DNA of 64,000 nt from Phycisphaerales bacterium (GTDB lineage Bacteria; Planctomycetota; Phycisphaerae; Phycisphaerales; UBA1924). How positions within the stretch are numbered: the first letter of the stretch is position 1; every line of letters begins with the position of its first letter. The stretch spans positions 124,001 through 188,000 of the forward strand of contig RECY01000026.1 of the NCBI GenBank assembly GCA_007693785.1, read 5' to 3'. The notes under the pieces are model-generated. The model saw only the letters and a program-made list of their open reading frames with translations. It was not told the DNA's origin and ran no database searches. Shown here piece by piece: positions 1 to 7,832 of this stretch. Position numbers and translations under genes: made by a program.

Positions 1-75
1 CGCGTCGTCGCCCACATCACCGGGCGCGCGGTTGAGAAAGCGGACGTCACGTACGGGGCGATGGAAGAGAGCTGA
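1..75 (+). CDS. 3' end of an unidentified gene (cut by window edge)
   Basis: Frame 1 is open from the window edge to a TGA at 73-75 and encodes 24 residues ending in GAMEES. The next gene, ppk1, converges on it from the minus strand with a 45-base gap, which is a sensible place for a gene end. The piece is too short to identify a family, and in GC-rich DNA a 24-codon open frame can occur by chance, so this is only a probable gene tail. Confidence 0.35.
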   Translation, partial: RVVAHITGRAVEKADVTYGAMEES

Positions 76-120
76 AGCGCCTGCGTGGGCGGCACGCGGC
101 GCGTCACCCCTCCCGGGCGC

Positions 121-2325
121 TCAGCCCGCGTTCGCGTCGCGCATCATCGTGACGAACGTGCCGAGGTGCTCGGGCCCGTCGGCCTCGATATCGGGATCCG
201 TGCTGGTGGACTCGGGCTGCGGGTCCGGCGTGCGCCGGAGGTACCGCCCGTCGGGCTGCGCTTCCCACGCGTTGCGCCCGTCGCGCTCGTGGACGTCCAT
301 CAGGCGGAGCAGGCGGGCGCGCGCGTCGGTGTCGAGGATCGGCACGATCGCTTCGACGCGGTTGTTCAGGTTGCGGTACATCCAGTCGGCCGAGCCCATG
401 AACCACGCGCCCTCGACCGGGTCCTCCCGCCCCTGCGCGAAGTGGAAGATCCGCGAGTGCTCAAGGAACCGCCCGACGACCGAGATCACGCGGATGTGCT
501 CGCTCAGCCCCGGCACGCCCGGGCGCAGGCAGCAGAACCCGCGGACGACCAGCAGCACCTCGACCCCGGCCGCCGAGGCCTCGTAGAGCTTCTCGGCGAT
601 GCGCCGGTCCTCCATCGAGTTCACCTTCGCCCAGATCCGCGCGGGTCGGCCCGCCTTGGCGTGCTCGATCTCGGCGTCGATGAGCGCCTCGAACCGGCCG
701 CGCATGGAGTGCGGGGCGACGAGCAGGTGCTTGTAGGGCGGCTCGTGCGCGCGCCCGGTGAGCTCGTTGAACAGCGTGACGACGTCGTCGGTGATCGCGG
801 GGTTGGCGGTGAAGACGCCGAGGTCGGTGTAGAGCTGCGCGGTCGCGGGGTTGTAGTTGCCGGTGCCGAGGTGGGCGTAGGCGCGGATGCCCTCGTCCTC
901 GCGGCGCACGACGAGCGAGCACTTGCAGTGGGTCTTGAGCCCGACGACGCCGTAGGCGACGTGGACGCCGTGCTGCTCGAGCTGTCGCGCGAAGCGCACG
1001 TTGCGCTGTTCATCAAAACGCGCGCGCAGCTCCACGAGGCACGCGACGGCCTTGCCCTCCTCGGCCGCACGGATCAGGCTGGTCACGAACGGCGAGTCGC
1101 GGCTCGTGCGGTAGATCGTCTGCTTGATCGCCAGCACGTCCGGGTCGCGGGCGGCCGCGTGAATGAAGCGCTCCACGCTCAGGCGGAAGCTCTCGTAGGG
1201 GTGATGCACGAGCACGTCGCGCTCGCGGATCACGCGGAAGATGTCGGTCTCCTCCCCGCGCAGAGCGGGGGGCGTGACGGCCGCCCACACCGGCTCGCGC
1301 AGCTCCGGCAACGGCAAATCCGCCAGCGGGAACAGGTCGCCGTATTCGAGCGGGCCGGCGCGGCAGAAGACGTCCTCGTCGGTCAGGCCCAGCTCGTTCC
1401 GCACCAGCTCCAGCACGCCGCGGCTCGGCTCCGGGCCCATCTCCAAGCGCACGGCGCTCGCGAAGCGGCGCAGGTGCAGCTCCGCCTCCACGTGCTCGAG
1501 CACGTCGTCCACGTCTTCGTCCTCGACCTCCACCGCCGCCGACCGCGTCACGCGGAACGGCGAGACCTCCGAGATCGACATCCCCGGGAACAGGTCGTCC
1601 AGGTTGGACGTGATGATCTGCTCCAGCGGGACCAGCGTGATCGGCACCGACAGCTCGCCCCTGGGCTGACGCTCCCCCTCGCCCAGCAGCGGCACCAGAC
1701 GCGGGAACACGTCCGGGATCTTGATCCGCGCAAAGCGACGCTCGCCGCCCCCGGGCGAGGTCACCACCACGCCCAGGTTCTCGCTCAGGTTGCTGATGAA
1801 CGGGAACCGGTGCCCCGGGTCCACCGCGAGCGGCGTCAGCACCGGGAAGACCGTTGACGCGAACCACCCGTCCAAACGCGCACGCGACGCCTCGTCCAGC
1901 TCCCGGTACTCCGCGATCCGGACTCCGGCCTCTGCGAGCGCCGGGCGGACCTCCTCCTCCCAGCACCGCGCCTGCTCGCCCTGCATCTCCACGACCAACG
2001 CCCGGCAGGCGTCGAACGCCTCGCGCGGGGTCATGCCGTCGGGGCCGCGCATGTCCACGCCGGCCGCCATCCGGCGCTTCATGAGCCCGATCCGCTTCAT
2101 GAAGAACTCGTCGAGATTGTTCGCAAAGATCGCCAGGAACTTCACACGCTCCAGCAGCGGCGTCCGCGCATCGGTCGCCTGCGCCAGCACGCGGCGGTTG
2201 AACTCCAGCCACGACGTATCGCGGTTGAAGAACCGCCCGCCCCCGTCGGACGACTCCGATGACGCCACGCCGCCCGAGAGCGCCCCCGCCGCCTCCGCAC
2301 GCGCCCCAACGACCCCGTCGCTCAC
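121..2325 (-). CDS. ppk1: Polyphosphate kinase 1
   Basis: This enzyme reversibly polymerises the gamma-phosphate of ATP into inorganic polyphosphate. The 734-residue protein has the usual PPK1 length. It opens with the N-terminal domain signature (FFNRDTSWLEFNRRVL, about residues 32-47). The autophosphorylated His lies in GLKTHCK (His about 466) and is followed by the GTGNYNPATAQLYTDLG motif of the C-terminal phospholipase-D-like domains. I chose the GTG start at 2325 because it overlaps the stop of the upstream PTPS-like gene as GTGA; an upstream ATG would add about 38 residues that only shadow that gene. The two genes are therefore probably co-transcribed and translationally coupled. The family call is very secure. 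Confidence 0.95.
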   Translation of the reverse strand: MSDGVVGARAEAAGALSGGVASSESSDGGGRFFNRDTSWLEFNRRVLAQATDARTPLLERVKFLAIFANNLDEFFMKRIGLMKRRMAAGVDMRGPDGMTPREAFDACRALVVEMQGEQARCWEEEVRPALAEAGVRIAEYRELDEASRARLDGWFASTVFPVLTPLAVDPGHRFPFISNLSENLGVVVTSPGGGERRFARIKIPDVFPRLVPLLGEGERQPRGELSVPITLVPLEQIITSNLDDLFPGMSISEVSPFRVTRSAAVEVEDEDVDDVLEHVEAELHLRRFASAVRLEMGPEPSRGVLELVRNELGLTDEDVFCRAGPLEYGDLFPLADLPLPELREPVWAAVTPPALRGEETDIFRVIRERDVLVHHPYESFRLSVERFIHAAARDPDVLAIKQTIYRTSRDSPFVTSLIRAAEEGKAVACLVELRARFDEQRNVRFARQLEQHGVHVAYGVVGLKTHCKCSLVVRREDEGIRAYAHLGTGNYNPATAQLYTDLGVFTANPAITDDVVTLFNELTGRAHEPPYKHLLVAPHSMRGRFEALIDAEIEHAKAGRPARIWAKVNSMEDRRIAEKLYEASAAGVEVLLVVRGFCCLRPGVPGLSEHIRVISVVGRFLEHSRIFHFAQGREDPVEGAWFMGSADWMYRNLNNRVEAIVPILDTDARARLLRLMDVHERDGRNAWEAQPDGRYLRRTPDPQPESTSTDPDIEADGPEHLGTFVTMMRDANAG

Positions 2326-2789
2326 GAACCGCCCTCCGCCTCTGACGACGAACCCCCGCCCACGTCCGCACCCTTGCCGCGCCAGCCCGCCTCCGGATCG
2401 AACCACTTCGGCACCGCCGGGCGGTAGGTCGCGGCACACCCGGGCGCCTCGGTCACGCGCACCGACGCCACCCGCGCGTGCGGCGCCAGCGCCGCGTCCA
2501 GGCGACCGCCCAGCTCCGCCGCGATGTACTCCGCGACACGCTCGGCCGTCGGGTTCACCTGATCAAACGGCGCCGTCGCGTTCAGGTCCGCGTTCCTGAA
2601 CGGCTCCAAAAGATCGCGCAGCGTCGCCTCCACCGTGTGAAAGTCACACAGCAGCCCGTCCTCGTCGAGCGTCGGGCCCTCGATCTCGGCCGACACGTGC
2701 CAGTTGTGCCCGTGAACCGGCTCGCGAAGACCCGCGATCATGATCGCGTGAGCCGCCGCAAACTCGGCCTGAACCGTCAGTGTAAACAT
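2322..2789 (-). CDS. 6-pyruvoyl-tetrahydropterin synthase / QueD family protein lacking the usual catalytic residues
   Basis: The 155-residue protein belongs to the T-fold 6-pyruvoyltetrahydropterin synthase / 6-carboxytetrahydropterin synthase family. The three zinc-ligand histidines are present (His14 in FAAAH, His26 and His28 in HGHNWH), as is the C-terminal pterin-anchoring Glu (VRVTEAPG). The family's catalytic Cys just before HGH is missing: the sequence there is LREPVHGH, with Glu23 three residues before the His. The Asp-His of the usual LDHxxLN motif is also replaced (FRNADLN). It may make another pterin product, as reported for Cys-lacking PTPS variants, or be non-catalytic. ATG 2789 is preferred because it starts the conserved MFTLTVQAEF strand; upstream codons run into the repeat element at 2836. 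It shares a GTGA overlap with ppk1. Confidence 0.85.
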   Translation of the reverse strand: MFTLTVQAEFAAAHAIMIAGLREPVHGHNWHVSAEIEGPTLDEDGLLCDFHTVEATLRDLLEPFRNADLNATAPFDQVNPTAERVAEYIAAELGGRLDAALAPHARVASVRVTEAPGCAATYRPAVPKWFDPEAGWRGKGADVGGGSSSEAEGGS

Positions 2790-2835
2790 CACCGGAGTAT
2801 ACGGAACTCCGCGACACTCCACGCCCCATCCCCCT

Positions 2836-2981
2836 GTGCCACTGACCTTGTCTGCAAGGTCAGTGCTCCGACTCTTCTCCGTCTTCACCGCTCCTTCGTC
2901 GTGGACCCTGATCTTCGCGGGTCTGAAGAGACACAAAGGGCGGCCCGGAGCATGGACTTCTCAGGAAGAGGTCCGTGGCAC
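2836..2981. repeat. Dispersed paired-hairpin element, copy A (146 bp)
   Basis: Both ends carry GTGCCAC / GTGGCAC in inverted orientation, and each end folds into its own hairpin. The left hairpin pairs CACTGACCTTG (2840-2850) with CAAGGTCAGTG (2855-2865), a perfect 11-bp stem with a 4-nt loop. The right one pairs GGACTTCT with AGAGGTCC near 2955-2975, including one G-U. Copy B (52605-52751) has the same ends and nearly the same length, and a third hairpin lies at 62015-62048. No ORF is evident inside. It sits between the PTPS-like gene and the phosphohexomutase gene and could be a non-autonomous mobile element or a REP/BIME-like repeat. Confidence 0.8.
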
Positions 2982-3040
2982 ACCCGGATCTGGCTCTTTG
3001 GCCCTTTGCATTACTGGCGATTTCCCCCCGGACCCCCTCC

Positions 3041-3080
3041 GTCGGCTGCGCCGACACCTCCCCCGCCGGGGCGGGGGAGG
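3041..3080. other. Two adjacent strong hairpins upstream of the phosphohexomutase gene
   Basis: GTCGGC-TGC-GCCGAC (3041-3055) is followed directly by CCTCCCCCGC-CGGG-GCGGGGGAGG (3057-3080), a perfect 10-bp GC stem. Neither is followed by a T run, so a simple intrinsic terminator is unlikely. With copy A they fill the 355-base spacer 2790-3144, where I recognise no other feature. They could be part of the phosphohexomutase mRNA leader or a dispersed intergenic repeat. Confidence 0.6.
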
Positions 3081-3144
3081 GCCGGGGAGGCGGCCCCCGG
3101 CGGCCCTTGCCCGCTACGCTCCGGCTGAGAAGGGAGCCCACGCC

Positions 3145-4683
3145 ATGCCCGACACCCGGTCCGACGCGCCGCTCATGCTCGGGGTCAGCGGTCTCCGCGG
3201 GATTGTCGGGCGCAGCCTGACGCCCGAGAACGCCGCCCGCTACGCCGGGGCCTTCGGCAACTGGCTCCGCGAGCGCACCGGCGAGGTCGCCCCGCGTGTG
3301 GCCCTCGGTCGCGACGGGCGTGACGGGGGCGAGGCGATCGAGCTGGCCGCCATTGCCGGCCTGCTCGGCGCGGGGTGCGACGTCGTCCGTCTCGGGATCG
3401 CCCCCACGCCGACGGTCGGCCTCGCCGCCGACAGCCTCGACGCCGGCATGGTCATCACCGCCAGCCACAACCCCGGGGAATGGAACGGGCTCAAGTGCCT
3501 CGTCACCGACACGCTCGACCGCGGCGACGCCGTCCAGCCCTTCGCCAGGGCCCCCTTCCAGCACGAGGCCGACGAGATCATCCGCCTCTACCACGACGGC
3601 CCCACCTTCGAAACCGCTCCCGAGACGGGGCGTCTCACCGACGACGACGACGCCCCCGGGGCCCACGTCGCCCTGGTGATGGACCTGCTCGACGACCTGC
3701 TCCCCGCCGATCGCCAAGCGGCGTTCGCCGCGACCGGGGAGCTCGGCTATCTCGCGGTGGTCGATGCCGTGGACAGCTCGGGCTCGGTGATCAGCCTGCC
3801 CTTCCTGGCGACGCTGGGGCGTGTCGTCCCGCTCCACTGCCTGATGACCGGCGTCTTCCCGCACACGCCCGAGCCCACGCTGGAGAACCTCTCGGCCCCG
3901 GGCGGGCTCACCGAGGCCGTCCCCGGGCTCCGCGCCGACATCGGCTTCGCCCAAGACCCGGACGCCGACCGCCTCGCGATCATCGACGAGCGCGGGCGCT
4001 ACATCGGCGAGGAGTACACCCTCGCCCTGGCGGCGTGCAGCCTGCTTGAGAGCTACGGCAAGGACGCCGAGGGCGCCGTCCTCGTCGCCAATCTCTCCAC
4101 GAGCCGCATGATCGACGACGTCGCCGCCCGCTACGGGGCCCGGGTCGAGCGCACGCCCGTCGGCGAGGCGAACGTCGTCGAGCGGATGCGAACCCTCATC
4201 GAGGACGGGCAGCGCGTCGTCCTCGGCGGCGAGGGCAACGGGGGCGTCATCTGGCCCGACGTCTGCTTCGTCCGGGATTCGCTGGGCTCCATGGCGCTGG
4301 TGCTGGCGCTCATGGCGCGGACGGGCAAGCCCGTGAGCGGGCTGGTCGAGATGATCAACGAGATGGCCGGCGGCGGCGGGGGCAACCGCTCGGGCTACGC
4401 GATCGAGAAGCGGAAAGTGGAGATCCGCGCCAAGAGCGACGCGGAGCCCGCGGCCGACGCCATCCGAACATGGGGTGAGCGCGCCCCGGCACAGGCCGGC
4501 GTCCGGATCGACACGCAGGACGGCGTCCGCATCGACTGGGGCGACGCGCCGCACGGGGGCGGCACCGCCTGGCTCCACGTCCGCGCCAGCAACACCGAGC
4601 CCATCATGCGCCTGATCGCCGAGGCCCGCACGCCCGAGCAGGCCCGGGCCATCCTCGACGAGGCCGCCCGGGTCATCGTGTGA
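3145..4683 (+). CDS. Phosphohexomutase (phosphoglucosamine / phosphomannomutase family)
   Basis: This alpha-D-phosphohexomutase interconverts hexose 1- and 6-phosphates through a phosphoserine. All four family loops are visible in the 512-residue protein: the active-site Ser107 in TASHNPGEWNGLK, the Mg-binding DPDADR at about 271-276, the sugar-binding GEGNGG at about 364, and the phosphate-binding SNTEPIMR at about 482. The N-terminus (GVSGLRGIVG) resembles the GlmM/ManB branch, but whether the substrate is glucosamine, mannose or glucose phosphate cannot be decided by eye. ATG 3145 fits the conserved N-terminus; in-frame upstream codons cross the hairpins and the repeat element. It probably feeds cell-envelope sugar nucleotides. 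Confidence 0.92.
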   Translation: MPDTRSDAPLMLGVSGLRGIVGRSLTPENAARYAGAFGNWLRERTGEVAPRVALGRDGRDGGEAIELAAIAGLLGAGCDVVRLGIAPTPTVGLAADSLDAGMVITASHNPGEWNGLKCLVTDTLDRGDAVQPFARAPFQHEADEIIRLYHDGPTFETAPETGRLTDDDDAPGAHVALVMDLLDDLLPADRQAAFAATGELGYLAVVDAVDSSGSVISLPFLATLGRVVPLHCLMTGVFPHTPEPTLENLSAPGGLTEAVPGLRADIGFAQDPDADRLAIIDERGRYIGEEYTLALAACSLLESYGKDAEGAVLVANLSTSRMIDDVAARYGARVERTPVGEANVVERMRTLIEDGQRVVLGGEGNGGVIWPDVCFVRDSLGSMALVLALMARTGKPVSGLVEMINEMAGGGGGNRSGYAIEKRKVEIRAKSDAEPAADAIRTWGERAPAQAGVRIDTQDGVRIDWGDAPHGGGTAWLHVRASNTEPIMRLIAEARTPEQARAILDEAARVIV

Positions 4684-4742
4684 CACCCCTCCGCACCCCC
4701 GCACCCCGCACCCGCCACCAGGCCGACCCCTACACTCCGCCC

Positions 4743-5024
4743 ATGCCCGACGCGCAGCACACCCTCCAACCCGGCACCCGCCTCCGCATCACCCAGAGCG
4801 TCCCGCGACAGAGCGGCGCGATGACCACCGCGGTCGAGGGCCTCGTCCTCCGCGCGGGGCAACAAAAATCCGGCTCCTGGTTCGCCCACACGCGGGACCA
4901 CAAGGTCTGGATCGATCGTGTCGAGCTCCAGAAAGACGACGGCGAGCTCGTCCACTGCAACATCGACCAGCACACCCGCGTCGAGATCCTCGCCGCCCCC
5001 GAGCAGCCCAGCACGACCGCGTGA
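4743..5024 (+). CDS. Conserved-looking hypothetical protein, 93 aa
   Basis: This is a small soluble protein with no signal peptide or membrane segment. The sequence (PGTRLRITQSVPRQSGAMTTAVEGLVLRAGQQKSG and WIDRVELQKDDGEL, given in parts) has the alternating pattern of a small beta-barrel, and residues 38-80 are rich in charged strands. ATG 4743 lies 59 bases after the phosphohexomutase stop, so co-transcription is likely. I do not recognise a family and assign no function. Confidence 0.6.
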   Translation: MPDAQHTLQPGTRLRITQSVPRQSGAMTTAVEGLVLRAGQQKSGSWFAHTRDHKVWIDRVELQKDDGELVHCNIDQHTRVEILAAPEQPSTTA

Positions 5025-5124
5025 ACGCTCGGCCCTCGCCGCCCACCAGCGCGTGGCATGAACGTGCCGCCTGAAGCGCAGCGAGACGGGCCTCCGCCCG
5101 TCGCCGGGATCCGCCAGATCGAGC

Positions 5125-5319
5125 CTAGTCCCGATCCGCCGAATCCGGGCGACGGACGACCGTCGCGTCCGGGCGCGTCTTCTTCGCCTTGGCCCGCGGC
5201 TTGAACCGGCGCTGCTGCTCGCTCTCGGCCCACTTGTCCGCGACCCGCCACCACATCAACAGAAACGGGATCGTCAGAGCCACCACCACGATCAGCGCGC
5301 CCACGATCAGCGCGTTCAT
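5125..5319 (-). CDS. Small single-pass membrane protein, 64 aa
   Basis: A hydrophobic segment at residues 2-24 (MNALIVGALIVVVALTIPFL and following) is followed by a basic tail rich in Lys/Arg. The ATG at 5319 overlaps the stop of the upstream gene as ATGA (5316-5319), so the two small membrane proteins are probably translationally coupled. No family is recognised. The pair follows nuoG on the same strand, but neither resembles a complex I subunit. Confidence 0.6.
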   Translation of the reverse strand: MNALIVGALIVVVALTIPFLLMWWRVADKWAESEQQRRFKPRAKAKKTRPDATVVRRPDSADRD

Positions 5320-5642
5320 GTGCCGCCGCCCGCCTGCTCGCCCTCGCCCGCCTCGCGACGCTGCAGGCGGATCACCCGCGCCCGCCCCCGGCCCGCGTCG
5401 CCCTCGCCCGACCCGGGATCCAGCATCGGCTCGGGCGTGCGCACGCGCGGCCCGCGACGCTCCTTCGCCGACCGCGCCAGCACGAACGCGATCACCACCA
5501 GCACCACAGCCGTCATCACCACGCCCACGCCCAGCAGCCCGATGAGCACGTACGTGGACGAATCGATCGCGCCCGGGCGCGCGTCTGCGTCGCGCACGAT
5601 CGCCGGCGCGAGCCACCACACACTTGTCAGTCCAGCTGGCAT
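5316..5642 (-). CDS. Small membrane protein, 108 aa
   Basis: One clear transmembrane segment lies near residues 29-55 (STYVLIGLLGVGVVMTAVVL and following), after a short Asp/Ala-rich segment that probably faces the periplasm. A basic, Arg/Gly-rich tail of about 50 residues follows and is probably cytoplasmic. ATG 5642 lies 43 bases after the nuoG stop, and the stop overlaps the start of the 64-aa gene. Function unknown; it could sit in a nuoG-led transcript. Confidence 0.6.
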   Translation of the reverse strand: MPAGLTSVWWLAPAIVRDADARPGAIDSSTYVLIGLLGVGVVMTAVVLVVIAFVLARSAKERRGPRVRTPEPMLDPGSGEGDAGRGRARVIRLQRREAGEGEQAGGGT

Positions 5643-5685
5643 ATCGCTCCCCGAAGGGCGGCGCCAAGCCGATCGGGCCCCGGCG

Positions 5686-7449
5686 TTACAGGTCGATCAT
5701 CGCCATGTCCGCCTGCTGCTTGACCGGCGCCGGCGGCGTCGAAAGGTCGTCCACGAACACCGACAGCGCCGGGTGCGCCCCGGCCATCTCGCGACGGACG
5801 TCCGCCGCGTTGAACGGACGCGTCGGCACCATCCGACGCTCGATCGCCTCCGGCACCGTCCCGGGCTGCTCGTCGAGCACGTAGAGCTTCGCACCGCTCG
5901 GACGCTCCGGCGCCTCGCCCTCGCTCGCCGACAGCAGGTCCAGACCGATCTGGCCCTCGCTCTTCGCCTCGCCCGGCGTCGGCACCGCCGCCTCGAACGC
6001 CTGCAGCATCCCCCGCGCGTTCTCGAACGTGCCCGCCTTCTCCACCCAGGCCGCCCCCGGCAGCACCACGTCGGCCGCGCCCACCAGCGACGTGCCCAGC
6101 ACGTCCACCAGCACGCAGAACCGACCGTCCATCGCCGCCATCAGCTCGCCCGTCGCCCAGTCGCTCGGGTAGTTGCCGCTGAGCAGCAGCGCACCGGTCT
6201 CCGGCGTCTCCACCGCGTCGAGCCACGCCTCCCACGCCAGCGCCTCGCGCCCCAGCACGCCCTCGGCCACACGGCGCACGCCGCGAGCGTTCGGCGCCTT
6301 CTCCGCGTACATCCGGAACGCCTGCTCATCGTCCCAGTCGATCCCCACCGGGAACGCCTTGTCCTCGCCCTTGATCGGCACCGGCCCGATCCCCACCACG
6401 CAGTCGTCGTCCAGGCGACGCGCCGCCACAAGCAACGCGTACGCGTCCTCGCAGGTCAGCATCGGGCTCAGCAGCACCGCCAGGCGCTTCCCGCCCTCGG
6501 TCGCCCCCCGGACGCCGTCCACCGCGTCCTCGATCGCCCGGTTCCAGTCGCTCTCGACCAGCGCCCCGTACTGGCGACGCAGCGGGCGGGTCAGGCGGTC
6601 CGGGCCCGAGACCCACTTCCAGCTGTACCGCACCTCGTCGGTGATCCAGTGCTTGTTGAGCCCCATGTTCGACCGGGGCTTGAAGCGGTAGACCTTGCCC
6701 TGGTTGTGCTCGATCAGGATGTTGTCGCCGCTCGCGGTCAGCCCGTCGATCCCCGGCGTGCTCTTCAGGAACCAGACGCGCTGCGCGAACAGAAAGTCCT
6801 TATCCAGCAACGCGCCGACCGGGCACAGGTCGATCACGTTCGCCGAGAGCTCGTTCTCGAGCGGGACACCCGGGAAGACGTCGATCTCGCTCTTGTTCCC
6901 CCGCCCGACGATGTCGATCTCGCCCGTCCCCGCCACCTCGCGGGTGAAGCGGACGCAGCGGGTGCACATGATGCAGCGGTCGGCGTAGAGGTAGACGTGC
7001 GGGCCGAGGTCCTTCTTCGCCTGCTTGAGCTTGGTCTCCTCGAAGCGGCTCGACCCGCGCCCGAACTTGTAGCTGTAATCCTGCAGGTGGCACTCGCCGG
7101 CCTGGTCGCAGACCGGGCAATCCAGCGGGTGGTTGATCAGCAGGTACTCCATCACCGCCTTCTGGTTCGCGACCGACTTCGGGCTGTCGGCGTGAACAAC
7201 CATGCCGTCGGCGGCCGGGGTCGCGCAGGTGGGCACGAGCTTGCCGCCCATCATGGGTTCGAGCTTATTCTCATTCCGCGGGTTGGGGGCCCAGCACTCG
7301 GCGAGACAGATGCGGCACTGCGCCGGCACGCTCAACCCATCGTGATAGCAGTAATACGGGATCTCCACCCCGTGCCGGACAGCGACCTGAAGGATCGTCT
7401 CGCCCGGGGTGAACTCGCAATCGACGCCGTTGATCTGGACGGATGGCAT
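5686..7449 (-). CDS. nuoG: NADH-quinone oxidoreductase subunit G (complex I iron-sulfur subunit)
   Basis: This is the peripheral-arm subunit that carries electrons from the NADH side of complex I. The 587-residue protein shows the N-terminal [2Fe-2S] cysteines (Cys34, Cys45, Cys48, Cys75), the His107-x3-Cys111-x2-Cys114-x5-Cys120 [4Fe-4S] site, and the CxxCxxC set at 160/163/166 with Cys210 in LCPVGAL. The C-terminal molybdopterin-oxidoreductase-like domain follows (about 225-560) and is shorter than in E. coli NuoG. ATG 7449 begins the ferredoxin fold (MPSVQINGVD). No other nuo gene is in this window, so the gene is either detached from the nuo operon or the rest lies elsewhere. Confidence 0.93.
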   Translation of the reverse strand: MPSVQINGVDCEFTPGETILQVAVRHGVEIPYYCYHDGLSVPAQCRICLAECWAPNPRNENKLEPMMGGKLVPTCATPAADGMVVHADSPKSVANQKAVMEYLLINHPLDCPVCDQAGECHLQDYSYKFGRGSSRFEETKLKQAKKDLGPHVYLYADRCIMCTRCVRFTREVAGTGEIDIVGRGNKSEIDVFPGVPLENELSANVIDLCPVGALLDKDFLFAQRVWFLKSTPGIDGLTASGDNILIEHNQGKVYRFKPRSNMGLNKHWITDEVRYSWKWVSGPDRLTRPLRRQYGALVESDWNRAIEDAVDGVRGATEGGKRLAVLLSPMLTCEDAYALLVAARRLDDDCVVGIGPVPIKGEDKAFPVGIDWDDEQAFRMYAEKAPNARGVRRVAEGVLGREALAWEAWLDAVETPETGALLLSGNYPSDWATGELMAAMDGRFCVLVDVLGTSLVGAADVVLPGAAWVEKAGTFENARGMLQAFEAAVPTPGEAKSEGQIGLDLLSASEGEAPERPSGAKLYVLDEQPGTVPEAIERRMVPTRPFNAADVRREMAGAHPALSVFVDDLSTPPAPVKQQADMAMIDL

Positions 7450-7551
7450 GGCGGGGCATGGTAGCGGCCCGCCGCGACGCCGGACCAAGACCAGCCACCC
7501 CCACCCGTCCGCAACAGTGCACTCGCCTCTACGATGCCCACGTCTCTCGCC

Positions 7552-7636
7552 GCGGGCGTGGCGGAATTGGTAGACGCGCGGGGTTTAGGTCCCCGTGGCC
7601 GTTAAGGCCGTGGAGGTTCGAGTCCTCTCGCCCGCA
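7552..7636 (+). tRNA. tRNA-Leu (anticodon TAG)
   Basis: The acceptor stem GCGGGCG (7552-7558) pairs with CGCCCGC (7629-7635), and A73 is 7636. The anticodon loop TTTAGGT, closed by CGGGG/CCCCG, gives anticodon TAG, which reads CUA and other CUN codons. A long variable arm (TGGCCGTTAAGGCCG region) marks a class II leucine tRNA, and the T-arm has GGTTCGAGTCC. CCA is not encoded (A73 is followed by TTCC), so it must be added after transcription. Confidence 0.97.
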
Positions 7637-7660
7637 TTCCCAACAACAACAAACCACCAC

Positions 7661-7703
7661 CCGCCGCTGACAAGCCCATCCCCGGGCTCGGGCGGCGGTT
7701 TTT
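7661..7703 (+). terminator. Intrinsic terminator after tRNA-Leu
   Basis: CCGCCGC (7661-7667) pairs with GCGGCGG (7692-7698) and encloses an inner stem AGCCC/GGGCT. TTTTT follows at 7699-7703. It lies 25 bases downstream of the tRNA. Confidence 0.8.
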
Positions 7704-7832
7704 GATTATCGCCCTCAACCCGTGACCCCGACCGACCGATCCCAGACCCCGGATCGGCTTACCGGGCGTGGGCTTCTCGGGCGTGTACCCGAGCCCCCGC
7801 CGCCTCAAGGCCGCGGAAGGGGACGACCACCG

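Noticed and set aside
2990-3020. Sigma-54 promoter near TGGCCCTTTGCA
   Set aside because: The GG and GC elements are not spaced by the required interval (TGGCAC-N5-TTGCA).
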